From contig CAVTWY010000004.1 of assembly GCA_963738575.1 (NCBI GenBank), positions 930,001 through 994,000 of the forward strand: a DNA stretch of 64,000 bases. The letters are read 5' to 3'. A program made the position numbers and the translations under genes. The DNA comes from CAVTWY01 sp963738575. GTDB lineage: Bacteria; Pseudomonadota; Gammaproteobacteria; Burkholderiales; Burkholderiaceae_C. Below are positions 32,428-41,879 of this stretch, piece after piece; within the stretch, counting starts at the first letter, position 1; each line of letters starts with the position of its first letter. The notes under the pieces were generated by a model. The model made no database searches. It saw nothing but the letters and a program-made list of their open reading frames with translations, and was not told where the DNA came from.

Positions 32428-34108
32428 TGCTTCGCAGTTCGCGTCGCAAGATTTTGCCCACGTTGCTCTTGGGCAGTTCGTCGCGAAACTCGATGTACTT
32501 GGGGCGCTTGTAGGCGGTGAAGTTGTCTCGGCAGTAAGACGCCATGTCTTCTTCCGACACCATGGCGCCTTCGTTGCGCACCACAAACAGTTTGACGGCT
32601 TCGCCGGCGCGTTCGTCGGGGATGCCGATGGCGGCGCATTCGAGCACGTCGGGGTGCAGCCCCACCACCTGCTCGATTTCGTTGGGGTAGACGTTGAAGC
32701 CCGACACCAGGATCATGTCCTTCTTGCGGTCCACGATGCGCACATAGCCGCGCTCGTCCATCACACCCACATCACCCGACTTGAAGAAGTTGTCGGCCGT
32801 CATGACCTTGGCGGTTTCGTCGGGGCGCTGCCAGTAACCGGCCATCACTTGAGGGCCGCGGATGCAGATTTCACCCGGCAGGCCTTGGGGTACGTCGTTG
32901 CCGTCGTCGTCGCGGATGGCGATTTCGGTGGACGGGATGGGCAGACCGATGGTGCCAGAGAAGGCCTGCAAGTCCAGGCGGTTGGATGTGGCCACCGGCG
33001 ATGTTTCGGACAAGCCATAACCTTCAACGATGGGGCACCCCGTGACGGCCAACCACTTTTGTGCGGTGGCCTCTTGCACCGCCATGCCGCCGCCGTTGGA
33101 CACCACCAAGCCGCTGAAGTCGAGCTTGGCAAACTCGGCGTCGTGGGCCAAGGTGTTGAACAAGGTGTTGACGGCAGGGAACATGTTGACGCGGTGATCA
33201 CGCAGCGTGCTGACCAAGCCCCGCACGTCGCGCGGGTTGGGGATCAACAGGTTGGTCATCCCCAGTCGTGCACCCATCATGTAGCACAGCGTGAGTGCGA
33301 AGATGTGATAAAGCGGCAGCGCACACACGATCTTGAGCGTCTTGTCGCCCACCTTGGCCAGCATCGGTGCAAACCAAGCCTCGGTCTGCGCAATGTTGGC
33401 CAAAACGTTGCGATGCAGCAGGGTGGCACCTTTGGAAACCCCCGTGGTGCCGCCCGTGTACTGCAAAAACGCGACGTCATCGGGCCCCAAGGTGGGCCGT
33501 TGCCAGGTTTGGCGCTGGCCCTGCACAACGGCATCGTTGAAGCGTGTGACGGTGCGGTTGCCGTCCAGCGGCAACTTGAATTCGGGCACCAATTTGCCCA
33601 GGTGCCGCACCGCAAAGTTGATCCAGTGCCCCTTCCAAAAGCCCAGCATGTCTCCCATCGACGCCAGCACCACGTGCTTGATGGTCGTTTTGTCGATGAC
33701 TTCTTCAACCGTGGTGGCAAAGTTCTCCAGCACGATCAGCGTGGTGGCGCCTGAGTCGTTGAGTTGGTGTTCCAGTTCGCGCGCCGTGTAGAGCGGGTTG
33801 ACGTTGACCACGGTGGCGCCTGCGCGCAGCACGCCGGCAATCGCCACCATGTACTGCGGCACGTTGGGCATCATCAGGGCCACCCGGTCACCGCGCACCA
33901 CGCCGCGCGACTGCAACCAGGCGGCCATGGCCTTGGACGCCTCGTCGAGCCCTTGGTACGTCAGGTGCCGGTTCATGCAGATGGCGGCGTCGCGGTGGGC
34001 GTGACGCTTGAAGGCGTCGTCCAGCAAGTCGACCAGGGATGCAAAGGTGTCGAGCTTGACCTCGCTGGGCATGCCAGGGGGGTAATGGTTGATCCAGGGT
34101 TTATCCAC
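32420..34108 (-). CDS. fadD: Long-chain fatty acid-CoA ligase
   Basis: A 562-residue ANL-superfamily enzyme activating fatty acids as acyl-AMP and then acyl-CoA. Motifs seen are the P-loop YTGGTTGVSKGA, VEGYGLSETSP, the FKSGDVGVMDERGYVRIVDRKKDMI segment and the C-terminal LPKSNVGKILRREL with the catalytic lysine. The opening sequence and length match FadD of betaproteobacteria. Translation starts at a GTG (34108). The MBL hydrolase follows with overlapping stop and start. Chain-length preference cannot be read. Confidence 0.88.
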   Translation of the reverse strand: MDKPWINHYPPGMPSEVKLDTFASLVDLLDDAFKRHAHRDAAICMNRHLTYQGLDEASKAMAAWLQSRGVVRGDRVALMMPNVPQYMVAIAGVLRAGATVVNVNPLYTARELEHQLNDSGATTLIVLENFATTVEEVIDKTTIKHVVLASMGDMLGFWKGHWINFAVRHLGKLVPEFKLPLDGNRTVTRFNDAVVQGQRQTWQRPTLGPDDVAFLQYTGGTTGVSKGATLLHRNVLANIAQTEAWFAPMLAKVGDKTLKIVCALPLYHIFALTLCYMMGARLGMTNLLIPNPRDVRGLVSTLRDHRVNMFPAVNTLFNTLAHDAEFAKLDFSGLVVSNGGGMAVQEATAQKWLAVTGCPIVEGYGLSETSPVATSNRLDLQAFSGTIGLPIPSTEIAIRDDDGNDVPQGLPGEICIRGPQVMAGYWQRPDETAKVMTADNFFKSGDVGVMDERGYVRIVDRKKDMILVSGFNVYPNEIEQVVGLHPDVLECAAIGIPDERAGEAVKLFVVRNEGAMVSEEDMASYCRDNFTAYKRPKYIEFRDELPKSNVGKILRRELRSNA

Positions 34109-34183
34109 GGGGTCTGCCGTTTGTTTGAAGTTGAATGGCTGTGTGTCGTTGCATGCGATGGTCGCTCGCTTCGCGCCATTTGA

Positions 34184-34933
34184 CTATGGGAATTGCCCCA
34201 GCGGGTCGGTGCCCGACACGTCGGCACGGGCTTGGGCAAAGCGGGCTTGCATTTGGGCGGGTTTGAGGGCAAACAGCAACTCGCACAGCGTGCTTTCTCG
34301 AATGGACACAGCGTTTAGAAAGTCCACTGCGTTAGGGAGCGACGCAAACGAATCAAAGCCGTCTTCTAAAAAGGCCTGAAGCGACGCCAAACCAGCCGCA
34401 GCGGCTGGGCCCCGCATGATTTTGAGGGTTTGACGCAGCACTGGGCGGCGCGTGTAGGCCGACAACGCCGTGCCCACGTCATGCATCAGCTTGATCTGCT
34501 GGGCCCGAGCTGCTGGCTGGCCGGTGGCTTGCCATGCGATGGCGTAGGCCGGGGCGCTCACGTTCGCGCTAGGCAAAAGTTTTGCCATTTGATGATCCAT
34601 GGTTTCCGACAGTGCGTGCAAGGCCCCAAGCGATTGGATCGTGGCCGATAGTTCGTCTGGAAACAGCCGCGTCATGGTTGGCACCACCCGCGCAAATTGG
34701 GCGTCACGCTGGGTAAAGTCTTTGGCGCCGTAGAGCTCATCCAAGAAGAAGCGGCAGGCCCGCACGGCATCGGGCTTGGCAAGCCAATCGGCGTAGGTGC
34801 GCTCGAAGCGGGCGGCTTGGTAGGTTTTGAGGGCGTGCACTTGAGATGCCAGGCGCGCGTCAGTGCCGCAAATTGTGCGCAGTGACTCAACGGTTTGCAG
34901 ATCGGCAAGGATGGCTTGGGTGCGATTGTTCAT
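34184..34933 (-). CDS. Conserved hypothetical protein with FFLDELYG motif
   Basis: A 249-residue soluble, mostly helical protein with no signal peptide or membrane segment. The most distinctive stretch is FFLDELYGAKDFTQRDAQF near residues 62-80, which I recall from uncharacterised betaproteobacterial proteins. No catalytic motif was found and the function is unknown. It lies upstream of fadD on the same strand with a 75-base gap and may be co-transcribed with fadD and the MBL gene. Confidence 0.7.
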   Translation of the reverse strand: MNNRTQAILADLQTVESLRTICGTDARLASQVHALKTYQAARFERTYADWLAKPDAVRACRFFLDELYGAKDFTQRDAQFARVVPTMTRLFPDELSATIQSLGALHALSETMDHQMAKLLPSANVSAPAYAIAWQATGQPAARAQQIKLMHDVGTALSAYTRRPVLRQTLKIMRGPAAAAGLASLQAFLEDGFDSFASLPNAVDFLNAVSIRESTLCELLFALKPAQMQARFAQARADVSGTDPLGQFP

Positions 34934-34987
34934 GGAGAAATGGGTTCGTTGCGGCGATTGAACACTGGGGAGGTCAACCGGGTTTGG

Positions 34988-35929
34988 TCAAGCCAAAAAT
35001 TCTTCAACGTTTGCACTCAAGTCTGCATGCCCGCCCAAATGCTCGATGCAAAAGTCTACAAAGGCCCGCACCCTGGCTGGCAGTTGTTTTCGGCTGGGAT
35101 AGTGGATGAACAACTGCCAGCCTTCGGGCATGTGATCGGGAAGAATTGTTTTGAGGATGCCTTGGCGCAGTGCGGTCAATGCCAACGGCTGCGGTATCTG
35201 GGCAATGCCCACACCGTCCTGACAGGCTTGAAGCAAGGCACGAAAGTCGTTACAAACAAAGCGCCCTGGCAACTGCAGCATTTGCATGCTGCGTGCGTTG
35301 TCGCTGCGGGTTTGCAGGAAAAACGGCGTTGGCTGTTCTCGCCCTGTGATTTGCAGTTGCAAGAGCTCGTGTTGCCCGAGCGCTTCAAGCGTGCGTGGTG
35401 CGCCGTGTTTGGCGACGTAGGCAGGCGACGCACACATCAAAAGTCGCATGGGCCCAAGCGGCCGCGCTACAAAGGCTGCATCACTCAACACGCCCACGCG
35501 GATGCCAGCGTCAAAACGCTTGGCGATCAGGGAGGTGGAGTCTTCGCTCAGTTCAAGCTCCAGCTGCACCCCGGGGTAGCGTTCAAAGAACTTGGGAAGC
35601 AGCGGGACGAGGTACAAAAAAGCCACGGGTGATATGACCGTGACCCTCAGCTTGCCTGCAGGGCGCTTGGCATCGCTGGCGGCGTCTTTGCATGCCGCGT
35701 CCAGCTGAGCCAGCGGTCCTTTGCACTGTTCCAAGAATGCTTGGCCTTCCGGTGTGACCTTCAGCGCACGCGTGCTTCGAGCAAGCAGCCGCACCCCCAG
35801 GCTTTGCTCCAGCCGACTGATGTTTTGGCTCACCGCCACGGAGGAAATTCCCAGCTCACGGGCCGCCGCTGCAAAACTGCCTAGTTCAGCTGTACGGGCA
35901 AAGTTGAGAATGCCGCGAAGGGACTGCAT
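34988..35929 (-). CDS. LysR-family transcriptional regulator
   Basis: A 313-residue LysR-type regulator. The N-terminal winged helix-turn-helix reads LGSFAAAARELGISSVAVSQ followed by RLEQSLGVRLLARSTR, the standard pattern. The rest is the periplasmic-binding-like effector domain. It is divergent from the yciI-like gene at 36042, with 112 bases between the starts, so control of that group is likely. No clear T-N11-A operator could be picked out by eye. The inducer is unknown. Confidence 0.9.
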   Translation of the reverse strand: MQSLRGILNFARTAELGSFAAAARELGISSVAVSQNISRLEQSLGVRLLARSTRALKVTPEGQAFLEQCKGPLAQLDAACKDAASDAKRPAGKLRVTVISPVAFLYLVPLLPKFFERYPGVQLELELSEDSTSLIAKRFDAGIRVGVLSDAAFVARPLGPMRLLMCASPAYVAKHGAPRTLEALGQHELLQLQITGREQPTPFFLQTRSDNARSMQMLQLPGRFVCNDFRALLQACQDGVGIAQIPQPLALTALRQGILKTILPDHMPEGWQLFIHYPSRKQLPARVRAFVDFCIEHLGGHADLSANVEEFLA

Positions 35930-36041
35930 TGCAAAGTTTTTATGTGGAATGAATGAAGTTTTGGGTCAATTGTGCACTGAGTGAGGCTTTCTTACAGTGC
36001 AAACGGATCTTCTGATTTCCTCAACTTACTGAAAGAACCCC

Positions 36042-36395
36042 ATGAAATACCTTCTGCTTTGCCAGTTCCAGCCAGCCGCGTTTGCCAATGTGCCGCAAGA
36101 GGCCATGGCGCAAATGATGGAGGCCATGGCCGCCTACAACCGCCAATTGATTCAAGCTGGTGTGTTGCTCGCCGCTGGCCAATTGGCGCCGCCCGAAACG
36201 GCGCAGCGCGTGTTCACGAACAACGGCCACATCAAAACAGAGGACGGCCCAGCATTGGCAGGGGACACTCAAATCGGCGGCTATTACGTGATTGACGTCG
36301 CCAGCGAGCCCGAAGCAACTGGTTGGGCTGCCAAGTGCCCGGTGGCCTTGCACGGCGCGCTGGAAGTGCGCCAAGTTGCCTTCTCGCCCCTTTAA
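36042..36395 (+). CDS. YciI-like (YCII-related) protein
   Basis: A 117-residue protein of the YCII/DGPF-like superfamily, starting MKYLLLCQFQPAAF and with the conserved GGYYVIDVASEPEATGWA strand-helix. The family has a ferredoxin-like dimeric fold; a few members act in dechlorination or decarboxylation, but most have no known function. It is first in a group of three small genes divergent from the LysR regulator. Confidence 0.7.
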   Translation: MKYLLLCQFQPAAFANVPQEAMAQMMEAMAAYNRQLIQAGVLLAAGQLAPPETAQRVFTNNGHIKTEDGPALAGDTQIGGYYVIDVASEPEATGWAAKCPVALHGALEVRQVAFSPL

Positions 36396-36429
36396 TTAAA
36401 ACCTCATCCATCATCTGGAGTCACTCAAA

Positions 36430-36870
36430 ATGCCTGACATTTCAATCAACCCTTTTTCACTGCTGGTCTGCACGGTCGCAGGTTTTTTTCTGAGCTTCAT
36501 TTGGTACACGCCGCTCTTTGGCAAAGCGTGGGCCAAGGAGATGGGGTTTGACCCCCAAGAGAAGCCCGCCACTGCCGTCCTGATCAAGTCCCTGTTGTTG
36601 ACGGCTTTTAGCGTGTTTCTGATTGCGTTCGTGCTGGCAAGCACCGTGGCCGTTTGGACACCCAGCACCTGGGGCATTGCAGGCAAAGACCTGCCCAAGT
36701 ACTCGCAAGCATTGCAAGCTGGATTCTTCACGTGGCTTGGGACTTTTCTGCCCGTGATGTTGCACGGTGTTGCTTGGGAAAAGCGTTCGTGGAAGCTGTT
36801 TGCCATCAACGCCGGGTACTATTTGACGCTGTTGATGGTGCTTTCATTCATCACCCTTTACATGCGTTAA
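36430..36870 (+). CDS. DUF1761 family membrane protein
   Basis: A 146-residue inner-membrane protein with four hydrophobic segments. The pattern FLSFIWYTPLFGKAWAKEMGF near residues 20-42 and the final NAGYYLTLLMVLSFITLYMR are typical of DUF1761. A GGAG ribosome binding site lies about ten bases before the ATG. The function is unknown. It lies 34 bases after the YciI-like gene. Confidence 0.78.
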   Translation: MPDISINPFSLLVCTVAGFFLSFIWYTPLFGKAWAKEMGFDPQEKPATAVLIKSLLLTAFSVFLIAFVLASTVAVWTPSTWGIAGKDLPKYSQALQAGFFTWLGTFLPVMLHGVAWEKRSWKLFAINAGYYLTLLMVLSFITLYMR

Positions 36871-36895
36871 AGATCCAAAACCCGACCGCTCATTC

Positions 36896-37285
36896 ATGAA
36901 TGCGCCGCACGTGACTTTGCTGATGGCTGGCCTTTGCGCCTTGGTTCAGTGCGTGCTGACAGCACTCGTGGTTGAGCGGCGGGTGCGGGCAAGAGTGCAT
37001 CTCTTGGATGGCGGCGACAAGCTGCTGATGCGCCGAATTCGGGCCCATGGCAACTTCATAGAAACGGTGCCGATGGCGCTGCTTTTGTTGGCGTTGCTTG
37101 AGTTGAACGGCTTGGAACCGACTTGGCTGTGGCTGCTTGGCGGCTGCCTGGTGTTGGGGCGATTGATGCACGCTGTTGGCATGTTGGCAACAGGTGCAAT
37201 GTGGAGTCGAGCAGCTGGCATGGCGCTGACGTTGGCTGCGCTGGCGGTGGGCGGTGCTTTGTGCGTTGGGATGTTTTTGCGATAG
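36896..37285 (+). CDS. MAPEG family membrane protein
   Basis: A 129-residue membrane protein with four helices. RIRAHGNFIETVPMALLLLALLELNG is the hallmark of the MAPEG family (membrane-associated eicosanoid and glutathione metabolism proteins), including the conserved RAHGNFxE. Bacterial members may act as glutathione transferases or peroxidases, but this is untested here. It ends the YciI-DUF1761-MAPEG group, followed by an inverted repeat with a T-rich tail. Confidence 0.82.
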   Translation: MNAPHVTLLMAGLCALVQCVLTALVVERRVRARVHLLDGGDKLLMRRIRAHGNFIETVPMALLLLALLELNGLEPTWLWLLGGCLVLGRLMHAVGMLATGAMWSRAAGMALTLAALAVGGALCVGMFLR

Positions 37286-37307
37286 TTTTCAACGTCGGCC
37301 GTCTGGG

Positions 37308-37347
37308 GCGAGCGTTCGTTTACTTAAGCAAGCGCTCGCTTTCTTTT
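37308..37347 (+). terminator. Inverted repeat: terminator or regulator operator
   Basis: GCGAGCG (37308-37314) pairs with CGCTCGC (37333-37339), followed by TTTCTTTT. As RNA this is a hairpin ending the MAPEG transcript. As DNA the interrupted palindrome around ACTTAAGCAAGCGCT also looks like a TetR-type operator for the genes starting at 37401. The sequence does not decide between them. Confidence 0.5.
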
Positions 37348-37400
37348 GAAGTGGAGGCACCATTCCACTACGCCACCAACGTCGGTGTGACACTATAGGC

Positions 37401-37910
37401 ATGAATCGCAGAAGCCTTCTCAAGCTGGGCGCAGCAAGTGCTGTGGTGTTGATTGCCCTGGGTGCCGGGGTGGCGTTGACGGTCAAGCCGGGGTTTGCCA
37501 ACGGAGCACTTTCGGCGTCGGCGCGATCGGTGGCAGAAGCCGTGGCGCGGGCGGTGTTGGACGGGCGGCTGCCAAGCGGTGACGCGGCCTACAAGGTTGC
37601 CATGGACGCGCACATCAAACGCCTGGAAGCTGCCATTGCCAACTTTCCGCAAGCCGTGCAGGCCGAGATTGGCGAGTTGTTCATGATTTTGGGCACGTCG
37701 GCTGGCCGCTTGGGTTTGGCGGGGTTGCGCCCAGACTGGCAGAGCGCCAGCGTGACCGAATTGCAGGCAGCCTTGCAGAGCATGCGTGTTTCTAGCGTGT
37801 CGCTTCGAGCGCAGGCCTACCACGCATTGCGTGACTTGACCAACGGCGCCTACTACGCCGACGCCAGCACGTGGGGCGACTTGAGATATCCAGGACCAAC
37901 GCCCATATGA
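37401..37910 (+). CDS. Tat-exported small subunit of a GMC-type dehydrogenase
   Basis: A 169-residue protein with a twin-arginine signal (MNRRSLLKLG) and a hydrophobic core, so it is exported folded. The mature part is helical with no cofactor motif. Its stop overlaps the start of the GMC oxidoreductase (ATGA). In flavin dehydrogenases such as gluconate, sorbitol or fructose dehydrogenase a small Tat-exported subunit carries the large one across the membrane, so that role is inferred. A third, cytochrome c subunit is not in view. Confidence 0.65.
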   Translation: MNRRSLLKLGAASAVVLIALGAGVALTVKPGFANGALSASARSVAEAVARAVLDGRLPSGDAAYKVAMDAHIKRLEAAIANFPQAVQAEIGELFMILGTSAGRLGLAGLRPDWQSASVTELQAALQSMRVSSVSLRAQAYHALRDLTNGAYYADASTWGDLRYPGPTPI

Positions 37911-39523
37911 GCACCAACATCGTAGACCCCATTCGAGAAGGGCTGGCACGAGGCTGGCGCGTTCACGGTGGCCCCTTCAAGGCCCTGCCTGACACCCTTG
38001 AGTGCGACGTGGCCATTGTGGGCACCGGCGCGGGCGCCGGCATCAGTGCCGAGTTGCTCACCAAAGCTGGCTTGTCGGTGGTGATGATTGAAGAAGGCCC
38101 GCTTAAATCGAGCACCGATTTTAAGCAGTTGGAAAGTGAAGCCTACCCTTTGCTGTACCAAGAAAGTGGCGCACGCAAGACAGCCGACAAGGCCATACAA
38201 ATACTGCAAGGCCGCAGCGTGGGCGGCTCAACCACAGTCAACTGGACCAGCTCGTTTCGCACGCCAACGCCCACGCTGGCGCATTGGCGTGAACGCTTTG
38301 GGCTGAATGACTTCAGCGACGACGCCTTGTCGCCGTGGTTCATGGCGGCCGAGCAGCGCCTGAACATCGGGCCTTGGTTAACGCCGCCCAACGAAAACAA
38401 CGACATCTTGCGGCGTGGGGCGCTGAAGCTGGGCATCTCGGCCCCGGCCATTTTGCGAAACGTTCGGGGTTGTTGGAACCTAGGCTCTTGCGGCATGGGC
38501 TGCCCCACCAATGCCAAGCAGTCGATGTTGGTCACGACGGTGCCCGCTGCGATGGACAGGGGCGCCACGTTGCTGGTGCAAACACGCGTTTTGCACCTGG
38601 AGCTGCAAGGCAGCCGCGCCACTGGGGTGGTGTGCGCCGGGGTGGCCCAAGATGGCATGCCTGTTAGCAGCGCTCGCACGCGCGTGCTGGCCAAGCACGT
38701 GGTGGTGGCTGGCGGGGCCATCAACAGCCCGGCGCTGTTGATGCGATCCAAGGTGCCCGACCCGCACCGGCTGCTGGGCGCACGAACGTTTTTGCACCCC
38801 ACGGTGATCAGCTCGGCGCGGTTTGCGCAAGAGGTTAAAGGCTGGGAAGGGGCACCGCAGACGATTTACAGCGATCACTTCATGGACGTGGGCGCCATCG
38901 ATGGCCCCATCGGCTACAAGCTCGAAGCGCCACCGCTGTACCCGCTGATTTTTGCCACGACCATGGGTGGTTTTGGCCGCGACATGGGTGAAAAGCTCAA
39001 AGCGCTGCCCAACTCGCACGCGTTGATCGCGTTGATGCGCGATGGCTTTCATGCGCAGTCGATTGGCGGACAGGTGAAGCTGCGCGGTGACGGTTCACCC
39101 GTGTTGGACTACGCGATAACGGATTTTGTGATGGACGGCGCGCGGCGTGCTTTCTGGTCCATGGCCGAGTTGCAATTTGCAGCAGGCGCCCAAGAAGTGA
39201 TGATCGGGCACGAGCAAGCGCCAACCGTGACCTCGTGGCCGCAAGCGCGCGAGATGATCGACCGCTTGGCGCTCAAACCCCTGCTGACCAAATTGGTTAG
39301 CGCGCATGTGATGGGCGGCTGTGGCATGGCCGCCGACGCCAAACAAGGGGTGGTGCGGCCCGACGGCACGCACTGGCAGTTGGACAACGTCAGCGTGCAC
39401 GACGGGTCGGTGTTCCCGACCAGCATTGGCGCCAATCCGCAGTTGTCGATTTACGGCATCACCAACCGCATGGCCACAGGGCTGGCCAAGCGCCTGTCGG
39501 GCCGTGATGTCTCGCTTGTTTAA
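37907..39523 (+). CDS. GMC-family FAD-dependent oxidoreductase
   Basis: A 538-residue flavoprotein. The FAD-binding motif is VAIVGTGAGAGISAELLTKAG near residue 34. The GMC blocks are GRSVGGSTTVNWTSSFRTP, HVVVAGGAINSPALLMR and the C-terminal SAHVMGGCGMAADA with the active-site histidine, then FPTSIGANPQLSIYGIT. It has no signal of its own and is probably exported with the Tat-bearing upstream partner, whose stop overlaps its start. The substrate is an alcohol, sugar or sterol type that cannot be read. Confidence 0.85.
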   Translation: MSTNIVDPIREGLARGWRVHGGPFKALPDTLECDVAIVGTGAGAGISAELLTKAGLSVVMIEEGPLKSSTDFKQLESEAYPLLYQESGARKTADKAIQILQGRSVGGSTTVNWTSSFRTPTPTLAHWRERFGLNDFSDDALSPWFMAAEQRLNIGPWLTPPNENNDILRRGALKLGISAPAILRNVRGCWNLGSCGMGCPTNAKQSMLVTTVPAAMDRGATLLVQTRVLHLELQGSRATGVVCAGVAQDGMPVSSARTRVLAKHVVVAGGAINSPALLMRSKVPDPHRLLGARTFLHPTVISSARFAQEVKGWEGAPQTIYSDHFMDVGAIDGPIGYKLEAPPLYPLIFATTMGGFGRDMGEKLKALPNSHALIALMRDGFHAQSIGGQVKLRGDGSPVLDYAITDFVMDGARRAFWSMAELQFAAGAQEVMIGHEQAPTVTSWPQAREMIDRLALKPLLTKLVSAHVMGGCGMAADAKQGVVRPDGTHWQLDNVSVHDGSVFPTSIGANPQLSIYGITNRMATGLAKRLSGRDVSLV

Positions 39524-39547
39524 CCCAAGAAGAAACGGCGACTTGAC

Positions 39548-40519
39548 ATGACCGCACGTTGGCTAAGGGCTGCTGTTGGATTGTTGGTGTTGCTGGCCGG
39601 TGCCTGGGCGCTGGTGTGGTCGGCACAAGGCGCCCATGCCACGGCGGTGGTGGGTGCGGTTGCCATCTTGCTCGCGCACATGCCCGTGCTGGCGCTGGAG
39701 TTTGGCTGGATGCATCGAGTCAACCGAGGTGACGCGGCGCCTCGTGCCCGTGCGCTGGAGTGCCTCTCGGCTTGGTGGTCAGAATCATGGTTAGGTTTGA
39801 AGACCTTTGCCTGGGTGCAACCGTTTCGTGCGCAGGCAGTGCCTGACCGCATCCCGCAGGGCAGCCAAGGGCGGCGGGGGGTGGTGCTGGTGCATGGGTT
39901 CATGTGCAACCGGGGGATGTGGAGCGGTTGGATGCAGCAGCTGCAAAAGCTGGATGTTCCTTGCATGGCCGTCACGCTTGAGCCCACGTTTGGCTCGATT
40001 GACAGCTACGTCCCTACCGTTGAAGGCGCGGTGCAACGGATGACCCAGGCAACGGGGCTGGCGCCGCTGGTGGTGGCCCACAGCATGGGTGGGCTTGCGG
40101 TGCGCGCGTGGCTGCGTTGGCGCCGTCTTGGGCCTGACGCAGCGCTGCCCACACACCGTGCCACGTGCAAGATCATCACCTTGGGAACACCCCACCATGG
40201 CACGGCCGTGGGCGGCATGCACCCGGCACTCAATGCGCAGCAAATGCGCTACCACGGCGAGTGGGTCCAGGCGTTGGCGGCATCTGAGTCGTCCGCCCTG
40301 AGTCGCCATTTCATTTGTTTCTACAGCCACTGCGACAACATCGTGTTTCCGGCGTCGACAGCCACCCTGCCAGGGGCTGACAACCGACACATTCGGGCCA
40401 TGGGTCACATGATGTTGATCCAGTCTCATGCCGTGTTCGACACGGTGGTGGCGCATGTGGTGGGCGTGGCTTCCAAGCCTCAACCAGACCCAACGCCAAG
40501 CTGGCCCGCGGTTGCGTGA
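39548..40519 (+). CDS. Membrane-anchored alpha/beta hydrolase (lipase-like)
   Basis: A 323-residue protein with two N-terminal hydrophobic segments (about residues 7-45), then an alpha/beta hydrolase domain. VLVHGFMCNRGMW forms the oxyanion region, the nucleophile is in VVAHSMGGLAVRAW, and a late histidine is in GHMMLIQSHAVFD. The pattern resembles triacylglycerol lipases and PGAP1-like hydrolases. It follows the GMC gene by 24 bases on the same strand and may be co-transcribed. The substrate is unknown. Confidence 0.75.
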   Translation: MTARWLRAAVGLLVLLAGAWALVWSAQGAHATAVVGAVAILLAHMPVLALEFGWMHRVNRGDAAPRARALECLSAWWSESWLGLKTFAWVQPFRAQAVPDRIPQGSQGRRGVVLVHGFMCNRGMWSGWMQQLQKLDVPCMAVTLEPTFGSIDSYVPTVEGAVQRMTQATGLAPLVVAHSMGGLAVRAWLRWRRLGPDAALPTHRATCKIITLGTPHHGTAVGGMHPALNAQQMRYHGEWVQALAASESSALSRHFICFYSHCDNIVFPASTATLPGADNRHIRAMGHMMLIQSHAVFDTVVAHVVGVASKPQPDPTPSWPAVA

Positions 40520-40573
40520 CACGTTGATTCGAAGGTTTTAGCGCCTTGATGGTAAGGTTTGTTGGACTTTACG

Positions 40574-41849
40574 ATGCAAGAACGCTTGTTCCTGATTCGA
40601 CACACGGCGGCCGGCCAGGCGCGCCGGTTTGGCATGGCGCTGTCGATGATGCTCGGCGTGCTGCTTGGCGCTTGTGCGTCATCGTCACCCACTCCCACCC
40701 ACTCCCACTCCCACTCCCACTCCCACTCCCACTCCCGCCACCGCTCCCGCAGCGGCGTCATCCGCAGTGCCGGTGGCGAAGGCCATGGTTTGGTTCGATC
40801 CCGCCTCCGCACTGGGTTTACGCAAAGCGCTCGAAGCACGTGGCTGGACGTTTGTCGGGGCGGTGTTGGATGTCAACGCTGGCTCCGAGTCCATGATGTT
40901 TGCACAGTCGTCGTCGATCGTCCGAGTGGGCAGCAGCGCCCGCATGCGTGCTTTGATCAGCGACGCCGCATCACCACTGGCCAAACCGGAGCTGTCGCGC
41001 ATCGACCTGGCGCAATTTGATTGCAGTCAACGCACGGTGCAATTTCTCAACAGGCAGTCCTTTTCCGATCAATCGGCCTTGATTCGTGCAACCCAGATCA
41101 ATGTGCCTTCGCCTGTCGTGGCAGTGCCGCCCAACTCGCCCGGCAACACCATGTTGGAGGCCGCTTGCAGTGGCCGCCCTTTGGAGGCTTTGCCAACGTC
41201 GGAGCCTGACTACGCGACCGTCCCGAGCCGAGGTGGTACGGGCAGTGGGGTGTTGATCGCGCCGCAAACGGTACTCACCAATCGCCACGTGGTGGCCAGT
41301 TGCGGTGCGGTGGACGTGGAGTTGGCGGGCCAGCGGTTCAGCGCCAACGTTCGCAAACAAGATGCAACCATTGACCTTGCACTGCTCAACGTGACCTCGC
41401 TGCCCATGCAGCCCATGCCGACGCTGCGGCCAGCGCTGGTTCTGGGTGAAGCCGTGACGGCGGCGGGCTTTCCCGGCGCTGGCGCATCGCGCGCCGGCCT
41501 AAGCGTGGCGGAGGGCACCATCAGCTCGCTGACCGGGATTCGCAACAACGCGTCGCAGGTGCAAGTGCACGCGCTGACGGGCCCGGGATTCAGCGGGGGG
41601 CCGTTGCTTGACCGCGCTGGCAATCTTGTCGGCGTGGTGTCGGCAGGGCTCTTGATGAGGAAGGCGTTGCAGAACGTTAGCGGTGTGCCGCAAAGAAGCA
41701 CCATTGCCCTCAAAGCAGAAACGGTGGGTTTGTTTTTGCAGTCAGAGAACCTGTCCATGAACCGTGCGTTGCGTGCACAAGCGCTGGATGCACAGGCGCT
41801 GGCGGCATGGGCGAGCGGCTTCACGTTGAAGGTGATCTGCAAGCCGTGA
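40574..41849 (+). CDS. Trypsin-like serine protease lipoprotein, frame-disrupted in a repeat
   Basis: The signal peptide and lipobox (VLLGACASS) are read from the ATG at 40574. The protease is read in another frame from about 40700 on. The switch falls in a CCCACT-type repeat (40687-40736) where one spacing is 4 instead of 6 bases. Adding two bases joins the frames into a Pro-Thr linker and gives about 425 residues. The protease part has the full triad: His in VLTNRHVVAS, Asp in TIDLALLNV and Ser in GPGFSGGPLLD. It is either a sequence error, a recent mutation or a switchable gene. An untouched frame exists from 40665 but lacks the lipobox. Confidence 0.7.
40687..40736 (+). repeat. CCCACT hexamer repeat in protease linker
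   Basis: About eight units of a 6-base repeat (ACTCCC) begin with two irregular ACCC spacings at 40687 and 40697. A hexamer copy change keeps the frame, while the 4-base spacing shifts it. It codes for Pro-Thr in the protease frame and Ser-His in the signal-peptide frame. Confidence 0.85.
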
Positions 41850-41879
41850 GCCCGTGGTTTGCAAAGCCTGCCGCGCTGG

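Noticed and set aside
32300..33754. Long + strand frame of 484 residues opposite fadD
   Set aside because: It is rich in His and Gly, has no recognisable domain and lies fully antisense to a well supported acyl-CoA ligase. High GC creates such frames.
40687..40736. CRISPR-like array
   Set aside because: Units are 6 bases with no spacers and lie within a coding linker.
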